Shown in pieces: positions 40,332 to 51,150 of a stretch of DNA of 64,000 nt (position 1 is its first letter; each line of letters starts with the position of its first letter). The position numbers and the translations under genes were made by a program. Source of the DNA: Epiperipatus broadwayi. Taxonomy: Eukaryota; Onychophora; Udeonychophora; Euonychophora; Peripatidae. The stretch spans positions 1 through 64,000 of the forward strand of contig JAQFVV010006294.1 in assembly GCA_028023455.1 (NCBI GenBank). Direction: 5' to 3'. The notes beneath the pieces were generated by a model, which saw only the letters and a list, made by a program, of their open reading frames with translations, was not told the origin of the DNA and did no database searches.

Positions 40332-40712
40332 ATCAACTCAGAAGACTTTGCCCACAGCAATAAAAATGCAGAAGTAAATAAAGAATAAACATATTTGGAT
40401 GTGATTAATGATGAAAATTTTAGAAATTCATCATTTAAGAAGACAAACAATGAATAGATATCCACAATGGGAAGGTGGATGAATTCTTTGTATTACTTCT
40501 GTTTTTTTTAATTTGCAATGAAATGCATGCTTATCAAAGAAATGAACAAGAGACTAATATTTCTCAGTTGCAAGTATAGTTTTCTTAGTTCTAATCTTAC
40601 TGATTCACAAGATGCATATTTGTAATTATTATTTGTTTTTTTTTCTATATTATTTACAAGTGTAACCAAAATTAAATATAAATAAATTTTATACCTTAAG
40701 AAAAGAAAATAT
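40332..40712 (+). other. LINE 3' UTR with polyadenylation signal
   Basis: Noncoding tail of the element. AATAAA hexamers occur near 40377 and at 40681-40686; the latter is 26 bases before the 3' end, the expected distance. The end (aagaaaagaaaatat) is A-rich but has no long homopolymer tail, so the tail was short, has decayed, or the element does not use one. Confidence 0.75.
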
Positions 40713-42420
40713 CTAAATTATACTGAACTGCAATGTTAAAGTATTCAAATTCATCAATTTTTAGGAATTTGTAACCTGACTATTTCCAAGCTTAAAACGC
40801 GATATGAACATGCTGGTGTACAATATTATATTTTAAATGAATTTTTTGCTGATTTTGTCATATTTAGATAGAATTAGCTAAATTATACTGAACTGCAATG
40901 TTAAAGTATTCAAATTCATCAATTTTTAGGAATTTCTAACCTGGCTGTATTTTCAAGCTTAAACCGTGATATGAACATGCTGGCATACAATATTATATTT
41001 TAAATGATTTTTTTCACTGATTTAGTCATATTTAGGTAGAATTAGCTAAATTATACTTAATTGCAATGTTAAAGTATTCAAATTCATCAATTTTTAGGAA
41101 TTTGTAACCTGGCTGTATTTCCAAGCTTAAAACACGCTATGAACATGCTGGTGTACAGTATTATATTTTGAATGAATTTTTTCACTGATTTTGTCATATT
41201 TAGATAGAATTAGCTAAGTTATACTGAACTGCAATGTTAAAGTATTCAAATTCATCAATTTTTAGGAATTTGTAACCTGGCTGTATTTTCAAGCTTAAAA
41301 TGCGATATGAACATGCTGGTGTACAATATTATATTTTGAATGAAGTTTTTGCTGATTTTGTCATATTTAGGTAGAATTAGATAAATTATACTGAACTGCA
41401 ATGTTAAAGTATTCAAATTCATCAATTTTTAGGAATTTGTAACCTGGCTGTATGTCCAAGCTTAAAACCCATTAGGAAGAAGCTAGTGTACAGTACTATA
41501 TTTTGAATGAATTTTTTTGCTGAATTTTATTATATTTAGCTAGAACTAGCTAAAATTATGTGGAACTGCCATGTTAAAGTATTAAGATTTATCAATTTTA
41601 AGGAATTTGTAACCTGGCTGCCTTTGCAAGCTTAAACCCCATAGGAAAAAGTTAGTGTACAATACTATATTTTGAATGAAATTTTTTTGCTGACTTTGTT
41701 ATATTTATCTAAAAGTAGCTACATTATTCTGAACAGACATGTTAAAGTATTAAGATTTATCAATTTTGACAAATTTGTAAGCTGGCTGCATTTGCAAGCT
41801 TAAAACCCCATAGATAAAAGCTAGTGTACAACACTATATTTTGAATGAATTTTTTGCTGATTTTCTTATATTTAACAAGAATTAGCTAAATTATACTAAA
41901 CTGCCATGTTAAAATATTAAGATTCATCAATTTTGAAAAATTTGTAACCTGGCTCCATTTGCAAGCTTAAAACCCCATAGAAAAAATCTAATGTACAATA
42001 CTATATTTTGAATGAATTTTTTGCTGATTTTCTTATATTTAGCTAGAAGTAGCTAAGTTATACTGAGCTGCCATCTTAAAGTATTAAGATTCATCACTTT
42101 AAGGAATTTGTAATTTTTATACATTTACAAGCTTATAAGCCCATTAAAAGAAATCTAGGGTACAATAAAATATTGTGAATCAATTTTTTTGCCAATTTGG
42201 GTATATTTTGCTACAACTAGGTAAATTATACTGAACTGTCATGTTAAAGTATTAAGATTTATCAATTTGATGAATTTGTAACCTGGCAACATTTGCAAGC
42301 TTACAATCCCATTAGAAGAAATCTAGTGTACAATACAATATTGTGAATAAATGTTTTTGCTGATTTTGTTATATTTAGCTAGAACTAGCTAAATTATACT
42401 GAACTGCCCTGTTAATGTAT
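40713..42420. repeat. Diverged edge of the 168-bp satellite (about 10 monomers)
   Basis: The first nine bases (40713-40721) are the right copy of the LINE target-site duplication. Monomer landmarks lie at 40735, 40900, 41068, 41236, 41403, 41573, 41741, 41908, 42075, 42243 and 42411, so spacing stays 165-170 bases although sequence drifts. From about 41570 on, attcaaattcatc becomes attaagatttatc, and gcgaaatgaacatgctgg decays into cccatagaaaaaagctagtg. Progressive divergence with preserved register is the usual picture at a satellite array border. The last monomer is cut by the LTR of the next element. Confidence 0.95.
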
Positions 42421-42998
42421 CAAAACACCATTCTAATTTATGTAACCAGATCAATTTAATTAAGAATACAAGTCCTTTCATTTATTAAGTATATTCATTA
42501 ATATTGATATACTAAAGGCAGTACATTTACTTTTACCATCATCAGTGTCCTTTAAGCCTAGTGGCCCTGAAATGTTTAATATAATATCAGGGTGATGTTT
42601 ATTAGTCTGCTTATTGACCAGTAGAAATCCTGGAAATGACATCCCCCACTGCTTTCATATGCCACTTCTATCATCACAGTTGGCTCAAATATGACAAGAG
42701 CATGTTGCTTTTTCTCAGTTTGTATGCTTTCAGTTTTAGTTTTCTGAAGTAATTAAGCTCACTAGTGTTAATCCAAATAGTGGATATTGTCAGTTTCATC
42801 TTATCTTTGTAAATTTACTTATTATTTTAACTCCTACTAATTAAATTGCCTCCATTATCTGATATAGATTTCTACCTTGTGTACACAATACATTTTAAAG
42901 TATTTTATTTTACAGCAATTTGATTAATCTGATTCCTGCTATTATTTATTTTCTCTCTGTAAATTAATTTCATAACTTATTAAAATACATATATATCA
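42421..42998 (-). repeat. 3' LTR of the Ty3/gypsy-type element
   Basis: It aligns along its length with 51380-51971; shared segments include aagtcctttca, tactaaaggcag, gtcctttaagcct and acttattaaaatacatatat. In element orientation it begins TGATATATATG next to the polypurine tract. The outer boundary with the satellite at about 42421 is uncertain by a few bases. Confidence 0.88.
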
Positions 42999-43002
42999 AT
43001 AA

Positions 43003-43017
43003 TCTTCCCCTTACTCC
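43003..43017 (-). other. Polypurine tract of the LTR element
   Basis: Immediately inside the left LTR, the minus strand reads ggagtaaggggaaga, a purine-rich run placed exactly where plus-strand DNA synthesis is primed in LTR retrotransposons. It supports the minus orientation. Confidence 0.65.
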
Positions 43018-43059
43018 AGAAAACCAATAACTATATTTTACACATAATTTTTTAAATGT

Positions 43060-44250
43060 CTTTTACATTTAGGCCTCGGTGATTTGTTCTTGTTGGTTCC
43101 ATGGGTACCTTGTTTAGCATTTCTATTACTGCTTCAGCTTCACTATCTTCATAGTCTCTTGCATTTCTTTGTCAGGCATTGAGCCAACTATTTTCTTCAG
43201 GTTTGTCATTTCTTCTATCAATTAGTAGATCTGCTGAAAATTTGGATTGGCAGTCATGATTTATATCCAATATTGTTCCATTCTGTAGTTGAAGTTACTA
43301 TTTGTTTCAATAGTTTACAAGCGATTACATCTTCAATCCATTTCTTTTTGATCAAATCATGTACCCAAACTTTATCACTTATTTCATACATCTTCACTAT
43401 CACACTAAAAGTGTTTATCCATTTTTGGAATATTGCTAGTTTTATACACAATTTCCTGCCCATCAGCAACTCAGTTGTGATTTACCCGTAACTGTTGATG
43501 GCATAGAATGTTGATGTTATATAGCTTCTTTCATGTTTGTATATTAGTCTTTCTGAAAAGCCTTTTAAATTTGAATGGCTTTCTCAGTCAGGCCATTCAA
43601 TTACAGATACTGGGTACAGATGTTTGATTCCTTTGTTTTTGAACAAATCTTCCATTTCTTGAAGTGAATCCAGGACCTTTATCAGAAAATAATTTCTGGT
43701 AACTCATGACATGAAAAAACTGCGCTTAAACTTTGTATGGTTTCACTAGCACTTGTATTTTTCACCCATTTAGAGTATGCATCTACAAGTATAAAAACTA
43801 TTTTACCATTGATTGAATCTGCATGGTTCATGTGAAGTCTGCCATGTTTTAGTTGCTTTAGGCCATTGTATATTAGAGGTTTCATACTTATTTTGGATCT
43901 GACAAGCTGTTCATTTCATGTTTCTAGTCTAGTTATCTTTGACCACCAGATGTAGCTGTGCTAAAGTCCTGAATGACCTTCATGCAAGTCTTAAAACTTT
44001 TACTTTACCTTATTAGTATTACTACTCTATCACCCATTAACACACAACCCTCACTGATTGATAACTTGTCATTTGTCCAAAAAGCAGGTGAAAGGCATTG
44101 TGGTTTCTTAGGTTGTCAGCCATTTTTATTCAGCTGGTTCCCTTTATCAGCCCTTGTCTATTTTGCTACAATATTGCCGTTTAAAATGTTTGCCTATAGG
44201 ATGCTTCTGGACAAAGCATCAGTATGTGAAATTTTTCCTTCTTATGACAC
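43060..44250 (-). pseudogene. Ty3/gypsy-type integrase relic
   Basis: Reading leftwards on the minus strand, the linker after RNase H shows HTDALSR (near 44230-44202). It is followed by an HxGH-type zinc-binding stretch (HEGHSGL near 43970) and the catalytic core. The core retains VDAYSKW with the first Asp (about 43770), FSDKGPGF with the second Asp (about 43680) and NGLTEKAIQ with the Glu (about 43580), but in different frames. The C-terminal domain is preserved in an open stretch at 43254-43469 (LLMGRKL, VWVHDLIKKKW). Integrase would join the element's cDNA to host DNA. Frameshifts and in-frame stops make this copy dead. Confidence 0.85.
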
Positions 44251-44634
44251 CTGATAATCATATGATGTCAATATATTTCTCTACTGTAACATACATGAAT
44301 TCAAATAATCGGGTGCCACCTAATCACTTGCTAATAATCCCAGTAATGGCTTGTGATTGATTACTATGTGAAAAAATCTACCGAATATATATTGGTGAAA
44401 TTTCTTTAAGCTGAAAATAGCTAAGGTCTTTGTAAATCTGGCTAGTTTGTTTTAGAAAGGGATTTTGATGCATAGGCTATGGGTCATTTGCCATTGAAAC
44501 ATAGATAACATAAAACTGCCATCACCCCATTTTGAAGCATGTTGTTAAGCAAACTTAGAGATCATCAAAATGAACTAGTAATTTGTCTGAAAGCAGCAGA
44601 AATTTAGTTTGTATAAAGACTTAATATATTTTGG
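44251..44634 (-). pseudogene. RNase H relic of the Ty3/gypsy-type element
   Basis: On the minus strand between about 44560 and 44310, a broken frame contains FHQYIFGRFFHIVINHKPLL. This corresponds to the kFxxYLxGrxFxxxTDHkPL region of retrotransposon RNase H, with the Asp of TDH changed to Asn. The right part of the domain is cut off at 44634 by the nested DNA transposon; the reverse transcriptase continues on the other side at 49245. Several stops interrupt it. Confidence 0.75.
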
Positions 44635-45793
44635 TAGTTGTAACTTACACCATATGTGGCCACTGGGTGATGCTGCAGGACCATCAACAACTGGTAAGAA
44701 GCCTGCAAGTGATAAATTTCTATTCAAAAAATCGCTGAAATCAGTGGAAAAAACACTAAAATCATTAAAAAATGCAAGAGGCAATCAAACAAATACATGG
44801 AAAGTACAAATTATAAAAAAATATTAAAATATGGCTAAAAAACAAAGAAAATATTATAAAATTCAAATTAAAAAAAACAGATATTGGTGAAAATATAACC
44901 CACCCCCCTAAATCAACAATTTGTTACTTCTGAGGCAATGTATATCAAACAAATACATTGAAAATAAAAAAAACCCAACAAAATGGTATAAAATTCAAAT
45001 TAAAAAAACGAAATGGTTGAATGCAGCAAACAACAAATTGAAATGACTAAATCAAATGAACAATGAAGGAACGTGGAAAAATTGAAATGACTAAATCACA
45101 CAAATCATCGATGGACCAAAAATAAATAAACAAATCCCATCAAATCATCGATGGAACAATAAAAAAGCCCTGAAACAAGGCAAACATATAAATGACACCC
45201 CCCCCCAATGAAGAATTTCTAACCAAAAGTAGATGAAATGGACACATTGAAATGACTAAATCACACAAATCCTAATATAAAAATTTTTTTTTTAAAAAAT
45301 CAAGAAAAGGCTATGAAATTCAAATTAGAGCAAAAATAGTAAAACTATAATGTAAATGTCTAAAAAAGTAATGAACCTCACTTACTGATAATGGAAGATG
45401 GGGTAATTTTCAAAAAAATATACTAAATTTCATCTGTTTAAATAAAGAAATAATACTTTCTAAAAAGCAATAAGAACATTCCACCAGAGGTTCTAATTGT
45501 CTCCCAAAACTTTATCAAATTAATTTTTTCTCTGCTTTCAAATTATGTAAAAGCATCAAAAATAAGTACTTTTCAAAAAGATTCTAAAGCATTCATTTAT
45601 ACTAAAAAGCAATAATAAATATACATGGAAACTTATATTTATCAAAGTAATTATATTCTGCATTGAAATTATGGAAAAGCACTTAAATATTTTAAAAATA
45701 GATTTATAAAAATCTTAAAGAAAATTTCTTACCCAATTGTTGAAGCAGGTTGTGTTATTTTCAGCCTTCTTGTAGCACATGAAAGTAATAATG
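44635..45793 (+). repeat. Left terminal inverted repeat of the DNA transposon
   Basis: It pairs with the reverse complement of 48033-49244. Clear anchors are ctgggtgatgctgcag near the tip, gccctgaaacaaggca near 45170 paired with about 48630, and tcagccttcttgtagcacat near 45761 paired with about 48046-48065. Similarity stops after agtaataatg at 45793. Open frames inside it are not genes. Confidence 0.9.
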
Positions 45794-46397
45794 CTTTTTT
45801 CAGATTTCATTCAGAACTAATAACAAGATTTAATAACGATCATTTTTTGTTTTATAAAATAAAACAAAGATGGAGTAATTTAACAGGAGGCTTTCCGTGC
45901 AATTTATAAAGTTTTTTTTTCAAATACATTGAACAGATAAAAAATAGTGATTATTTGGTTTTAAAAAATAAAACAAAGATGGTGCAAATTAACAACAGCC
46001 TTTTTTATGGCAGCATGTCATAGTTTGTATGTTTAAAATGAAGTTTGAAACAAGACATTTCACTGAAAAATATGAAATTTGATACAATAGGCATTTCACT
46101 GAAAAATATAATTTCTTGAGCCAACAAATTTAATCAATATGTACTGAAGTAGTCTTTTGAAATATCTGTTGTTTTATTATGACATATTTAGTAATTTCTA
46201 CTGCTACAAATAGAAGTTATTGAGATTTTTGTTTTGACGCTGTTAATATGGATTATTTTTTTAGAGATGAATACAATCTTAAACATGCACATTTCCAAAA
46301 ACCTGTGCGCTGAAATTTAATTAGTGATACAGTGACTATTGTCTTACCAGCTCATATTTCATTGTCATGTTATAATACTATCTTACCATCTTAGAAA
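45794..46397. other. Noncoding left interior of the DNA transposon
   Basis: AT-rich sequence between the left inverted repeat and the transposase. It probably holds the transposase leader and promoter. There is a small local repeat (tttcactgaaaaatat near 46059 and 46090). No gene was seen. Confidence 0.6.
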
Positions 46398-47215
46398 ATG
46401 ATGAAAGTTTGGGATCTTCCAAAGACAGAACTTGAGGTAGTGGAAACTCAAAGTGTTCTGCCCTCTCAAAAAGTTTGTGACAATGGCCATCAAATGAAGC
46501 TTTACCTGAGTCCAAATCCAGAATGGCAGTGCAACATTGATGCATGTCAAAAACACATACCACTTTGGAGAGGTTCATGGTTTGAGGGCTGCAGATTGTC
46601 ATGTGTCACAGCCATTCGAATCATTTATTATTGGAGTACAGACCAATTGACCATAGAATCAGGAATAAATGATTTGGATGTGAGCAAGAAGACTGTCATT
46701 GCATGGAAGCAATATTTGAGGGAAGCCTGCCTCAAAAGCTTGTTATCTCAGCCATCCTGCAAAATTCGAGGACCAGAAAAAATTGTAGATGAAACACTTT
46801 TCACTAAATAAAAAAAACCCACAGGGAAGAATTCTTACACAGCAATGGCTATTTGGTGGTTTATGTAGAAAAACAAGTGCTTCATCATCGCGATTCCAGA
46901 TCGAACAGCATCTGTTCTCCTAGATGCCATTAAACATGTAGCACCAGGATCCCCCATATATAGACTGTCAGAAGACATATAGAAGTTCTGACTTGAATGC
47001 TGCAGGTTACAAACATTTTAAAGTCAACCACACATACAATTTTGTGGATCCTTCTACTGGCGTGCATACACACAATGTAGGGACTTTGGGGGCTAAGAAA
47101 ATGGCGCAAAAAAGAGAGGGAGACATGTCAACTTCATCTTGAGTCATACTTAACAGAATTTGTGGTGAAGATGCACCATGAAGATTTATTCAATTGCATA
47201 TTAAGATGTATTACT
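46398..47215 (+). pseudogene. ISXO2/IS1595-type (Merlin-like) transposase, decayed
   Basis: An open frame from ATG at 46398 runs 137 codons. It contains a zinc-ribbon-like start (CDNGHQM then CNIDAC), the typical GSWFEGCRLSC stretch, WSTDQLTIESGI, then GPEKIVDETLF, which carries the first catalytic Asp of this DDE family. The frame stops at 46809, but the same frame continues recognisably beyond (KNKCFIIAIPDRTAS, HVAPGSPIY). In another frame VNHTYNFVDPSTGVHTHNV follows. The second catalytic Asp expected after SPIY is missing, and the segment where the catalytic Glu is expected reads VGTLG. The enzyme would cut and paste the element through its inverted repeats; this copy is inactive. Confidence 0.85.
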
Positions 47216-47365
47216 ATCCCATCTGTGTGAATGTTTAAAAAATTTGAAGTTTCTTTTTGTCAATTTTTTTTGTTGAACTAAACAATGACGTGTAATGTAT
47301 TGAACTGCAATTAGTTTCTTTTTAAATCTTTAATTGGTATAGATGTACGGATTTAATTTTGCTTC

Positions 47366-48003
47366 TTAGTTTTATTTTTTGAAACCAACTGTTGTTCAAC
47401 TGTGAAATGTGTTTGAAAAAGACCTCTTCATATTTGCACCAAAAGCCTGCTGTTAATTTTACGAGTTTTATTTTTTGAAACCAACTGTTGTTCATCTGTG
47501 AAATGTGTTTGAAAAAGAATTCTCTTCATATTTGCACCAAAAGCCTGCTGTTAATTGTCATTTAATTTTTTTAAACCAACTATTGTTCATCTGTGAAATG
47601 TGTTTGAAAGACTTTTCATATTTGCACTAAAAGCCTGTTAATTTTATGCCGTTTTTTTTTTAAACCAACTATTCTTCATCTGTGAAATGTGTTTGAAAAA
47701 GACTTCTCTTCATATTTGCATCAAAAGCCTGCTGTTAATTTTGTCTTGTTTTATTTTTTGAAACCAACTGTTGTTCATCTGTGAAGTGTTTGAAAGACTT
47801 CTCTTCATATTTGCATCAAAAGCCTGCTGTTAATTTTATGCCTTATTTTATTTTTTGAAACCAAATAATCAGTGAATTTTATTTGAAAAAGAATTCTCTT
47901 CATATTTACACCAAAAGCCTATTAATTTTATGCCTTCTTTGTTTTATTTTTTGAAACCAAATGTTGTTCATCTGTGAAATGTTTGAAAGACTTCTCTTCA
48001 TAA
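47366..48003. repeat. Minisatellite of ~95 bp, about 7 copies, inside the DNA transposon
   Basis: The string gaaaccaactgttgttcatc, or a close variant, starts near 47381, 47477, 47572, 47661, 47760, 47857 and 47953, giving units of 89-99 bases. Each unit contains aaatgtgtttgaaaaagac, cttcatatttgca and aaaagcctgctgttaatttt. Copies differ by small indels. The array lies between the transposase relic and the right inverted repeat. Confidence 0.93.
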
Positions 48004-48032
48004 TTTTTCTCCATGAGGTGGCACAATTTGAA

Positions 48033-49244
48033 CATTATTACTTATATGTGCTACAAGAAGGCTGAAAATAACGCAACCTGCTACAATTGGGTAAGAATTT
48101 TAAAGATTTTTATAAATTTATTTTTAAAATATTTAAGTGCTTTTCCATAATTTCAATGCAGAATATAATTACTTTGATAAATATAAGTTCCCGTGTATTT
48201 TTATTGCTTTTTAGTATATGTTAATTAATGCTTTAGAATCTTTTAGAAAAGTACTTATTTTTGATGCTTTTACATAATTTGAAAGCAGAAAAAAAAATTA
48301 ATTTGATAAAGTTTTGGGAGATAATTAGAACCTCTCTGGTGTAAATGTCCTTATTGTTTTTTAGAAAGTCTTTTATTACTTTATTTAAACTGATGATATT
48401 TAGTATATTTTTTCGAAAACTACCCCATCCTCATTATCAGTGAGGTTCATTACTTTTTTAGACATTTACATTATAGTTTTACTATTTTTGCTCTAATTTG
48501 AATTTCATAGCCTTTTCTTGATTTTTTTTTTTTTAATTTTTATATTAGGATTTGTGTCATTTCAATTTGTCCATTTCATCTACTTTTGGTTAGAAATTCT
48601 TCATTGGGGTGTCATTTATATGGTTGCCTTGTTTCAGGGCTTTTTTTATTGTTACATCGACGATTTGATGGGATTTTTTTATTTATTTTTGGTTCAATCG
48701 ATGATTTGTGTGATTTAGTCATTTCGATTTTCCCGCGTTCCTCCATTGATATTCGTTTGATTTAGTCATTTTGATTTATTTGTTTGCTGCTTTGAACCAT
48801 TTCGTCTTTTGTAATTTGAATTTTATATCATTTTGTTGGGTTTTTTTTATTTTCGATGTGTTTGTTTGATATACATTGCCTCAGACGTGACGAATTGATT
48901 TGGGGGGGGTCCTATTTTCACCAATGTTTTTTTTTAAATTTGAATTTTATAGTATTTTTTGTTTTTCAGCGATATTTTAATTTTTTTTTATATAATTTGT
49001 ACATTTGTTTGATTGCATTGGAAATTTTTTTTTATGATTTTAGTGTTTTTTTCCATTGATGATTTCAGCGATTTTTTAATTTTTTCCCCCCATCAACGAT
49101 TTCAGCCCGTTTTTAATATTTTGTATCCATCGACGATTTCAGCCATTTTTTTGAATAGAAATTTATCACTTGCAAGCTTCTTACCAGTTGTTGATGGTAC
49201 TGCAGCATCACCCAGTGAACACATTGTGGTGTAAGTTACAACTA
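48033..49244 (-). repeat. Right terminal inverted repeat of the DNA transposon
   Basis: Reverse-complement partner of 44635-45793, slightly longer (1212 against 1159 bases) because of indels in T-rich runs. It ends in gtgtaagttacaacta at the outer tip. Long open stretches in it (48518-48718, 48856-49234) are T-rich chance frames. Confidence 0.9.
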
Positions 49245-50085
49245 TTTTAACCATTGACACTTGATTTTTCTTTAATAACTCAAGAGGGTTTGTAGCCTTA
49301 TTCTGCAAAGGATCAAAATATACTTTATAAAATCCAGAAATGCCTGGAGTGCTTTAATGTTTCTTGATTTAGCTGCAATTCCCACAACTTTCATTTTCTT
49401 GAGCAATAGTTGCTTATCTGTCTGTGATTGTATGCCCTAAAAATACTAATTCCTTCTTATTCACCACTTTTTGAGCATTTAATTTAACTCTGAATCTCTG
49501 CCATTTTTTCATACATTAAAATCTTTGACAAAGCATATCTTCCAAGCATGCTGTTATAAGTATATTGTCAAAGTAAGGTAATACACCATTTAATTCCTGT
49601 AATAAAGCATTAATTTTTGCTCAAAATATATTCAACATCATTGAAATACCTTGTGGTAGCAGATTGCATTTAAACAATCCCACAATTGTTAGGGTTAAAA
49701 TTTCAACTGACTTGTCACTGATATTTGGTGAAGTGGATTTTAGATCATTTTGCAAAATATTATGCATTTTGCAGATTAACCAATACACCTCACATTAGGT
49801 ACTGAATATGTCCCCTTATTTAAGTACTTATTTATTTTTCACCTATAATTCCCACATTTCGTATCTATTGGATTATGACTGTAGGTATGGCCCAATTTGA
49901 TGTTCCTAATGGCATCAATATATTCTTATTGACCAACCCCTAAATTTTCTCCTCTACTTGTTTTGTGTGAATGTGATTTTTCGCATTTACACAATCAGTC
50001 ATGATTTTTCAACTACTCGATTTCTACTGAGCCTGTTGATAATCTCATACCCAATTCTTTGCTAAATAAATCTACATATTTATTT
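49245..50085 (-). pseudogene. Ty3/gypsy-type reverse transcriptase relic
   Basis: On the minus strand, from right to left, the recognisable pieces are YVDLFSKELG (about 50075-50046), LMPLGTSNWAIPTV (about 49915-49875), GLFKCNLLPQGIS (about 49690-49650), YFDNILIT (49575 leftwards) and LVFLGHTITD (about 49450-49420). These are the conserved blocks of gypsy-type RT in order. The catalytic YxDD reads YFDN, so the second catalytic Asp is lost, and several stops and frameshifts separate the blocks. The thumb/connection region is interrupted at 49244 by the nested transposon. Confidence 0.85.
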
Positions 50086-50279
50086 TGAATTTCTTGTTCA
50101 AAGGAAATTTTAATTATACAAACTTGGATTCCTATCGCGCAAAACCACAGTGGTAATTTAATTATTTTCTTGCAGTACCTTATTGGAGCTTTTACTCATC
50201 TTAGTAATTTCAGCATATTTTCACTCACACCTTTAGCCTTAATGTCTAGTTTTCTATTTTAATGCTAGCATCAGCAGCT

Positions 50280-50350
50280 GAGTGTGCTCCAATCTACTGT
50301 GGAGATTATAGATATCCATGAGCCACTATCTCAACTGTAATTTCTTTTCC
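50280..50350 (-). pseudogene. Aspartic protease relic of the LTR element
   Basis: The minus strand reads DSGSWISIIST with the catalytic D-S-G encoded at 50330-50322, the retropepsin active-site signature. It lies between the gag zinc knuckle and RT, where it belongs. A stop directly precedes the motif and the rest of the domain is poorly readable. Confidence 0.65.
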
Positions 50351-50499
50351 ACAAATTCATCATGAATTGCTGCTATCCCTCACCTTCCATATTTTTTGCA
50401 TCATGAATATTAAAGTTTACTTCCCCTATTTTTCTGCACCTGAATTTTCTCTTAGCTCTATTTCTAAATTTTCTATGCTAAATGCCCCTTACATACGCA

Positions 50500-51150
50500 T
50501 TTAAACATTTCCTGCTTCCACTTGCAATATTTTTCTGACCTACTTTTCCACAGCAGAAGCATGCAACTTTATTTCCCTTTTCGTATTCAGGTTTTCATGA
50601 ATTAATACATTTATTCATTTTAAAAACTTGCTTATTAATATTATCTTCAAGTTCAGATTTAAAAGCATGAGCCTGTTCTAAAGTTAGCTGTAAGCTTTCT
50701 TTCTTTATAGCAATTTCATGTTAGATCAGTCCCTGTTAACAACTGATGTCTGCACCTGTTGTAGATATGCCTTAGAGTAATTAATCCATAAGTATTTTCT
50801 CAACAAAGACCCCATTCCTAAAATATTTTGCTATCTCTTCAAAACTGAATTATACTTTTATTATTTCAATCTTAAAATGTTTTCCTTTTATGGCAGGATG
50901 GACAAGGGCTAACATATTCATTTAATTTTTTTATTAATCCCTCATACGATACATTATCTGTTATGGGAGAGTCATAAAACTTATTATCTCAATTACTTTT
51001 TTACCAGTAAAACATAAGTGCTGCGATTTTTTGCTTATTGTCCTCTATTCCACTAGTGTGAAAAATGTTTGACTTGGGTTAAGTACAATGGCCATTCGGC
51101 GGCATTACCCACATCGAAATTTGCCCAAATGATATTTTTAATTCTTTCAA
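50500..51150 (-). pseudogene. Gag relic of the LTR element
   Basis: Minus-strand pieces match the capsid-like domain of gypsy-type Gag: GNAAEWPLYLTQVKHF (about 51110-51063), GIEDNKQKIAALMFYW, SYEGLIKKLNEYV, then LEQAHAFKSELE. They end in a zinc-knuckle remnant ACFCCGKVGQKN (about 50562-50530), in which the first two Cys remain and the His is replaced by Gln. Frames change repeatedly. Gag would form the particle that packages the element RNA. Confidence 0.7.

Larger units (their letters stand above)
34639..40712 (+). mobile_element. Near full-length two-ORF LINE (non-LTR retrotransposon) inside the satellite
   Basis: The element is 6074 bases long, flanked by a perfect 9 bp target-site duplication, and interrupts a satellite monomer whose phase resumes exactly on the far side. 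It has a 209-base 5' UTR, an intact ORF1 (34848-36875), a broken ORF2 (36929-40331) and a 381-base 3' UTR. The 3' UTR has AATAAA at 40681 and an A-rich end, but no long poly-A tail. Gene order and domains (zinc-knuckle ORF1; apurinic-type endonuclease, reverse transcriptase and a C-terminal CCHC finger in ORF2; no RNase H seen) are those of autonomous LINEs. The clade cannot be assigned from sight; an L1/Tad/R1-like or CR1/Jockey-like relative is possible. Confidence 0.95.
44635..49244 (+). mobile_element. ISXO2/Merlin-like DNA transposon with ~1.2-kb terminal inverted repeats
   Basis: The outermost bases tagttgtaacttacacca at 44635 recur in inverted orientation ending at 49244, and the match continues inward for more than a kilobase on both sides. 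Between the repeats lies a decayed IS1595/ISXO2-type transposase (46398 to about 47215, plus strand) and a minisatellite. The element is 4610 bases long. It is inserted between the RT and RNase H relics of the LTR element, which read on across it, so it is the younger of the two. Flanks show only an imperfect candidate target duplication (tattttgg against tattttaa), so this is left open. Confidence 0.88.

Noticed and set aside
43273-43491. Plus-strand open frame over the integrase relic
   Set aside because: The minus strand carries recognisable integrase C-terminal motifs, so the plus frame is its shadow.
43973-44360. Plus-strand open frames at 43973-44254 and 44154-44360
   Set aside because: They overlap the minus-strand integrase and RNase H relics and show no domain of their own.
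44575-44827. Overlapping open frames at the left transposon tip
   Set aside because: They run across the insertion junction into the inverted repeat; chimeric chance frames.
46378-46602. Minus-strand open frame of 74 codons
   Set aside because: Antisense to the start of the transposase relic, which has clear family motifs.
48518-49308. T-rich open frames in the right inverted repeat
   Set aside because: They are phenylalanine- and leucine-rich products of T runs, with no counterpart preserved as a frame in the left repeat.
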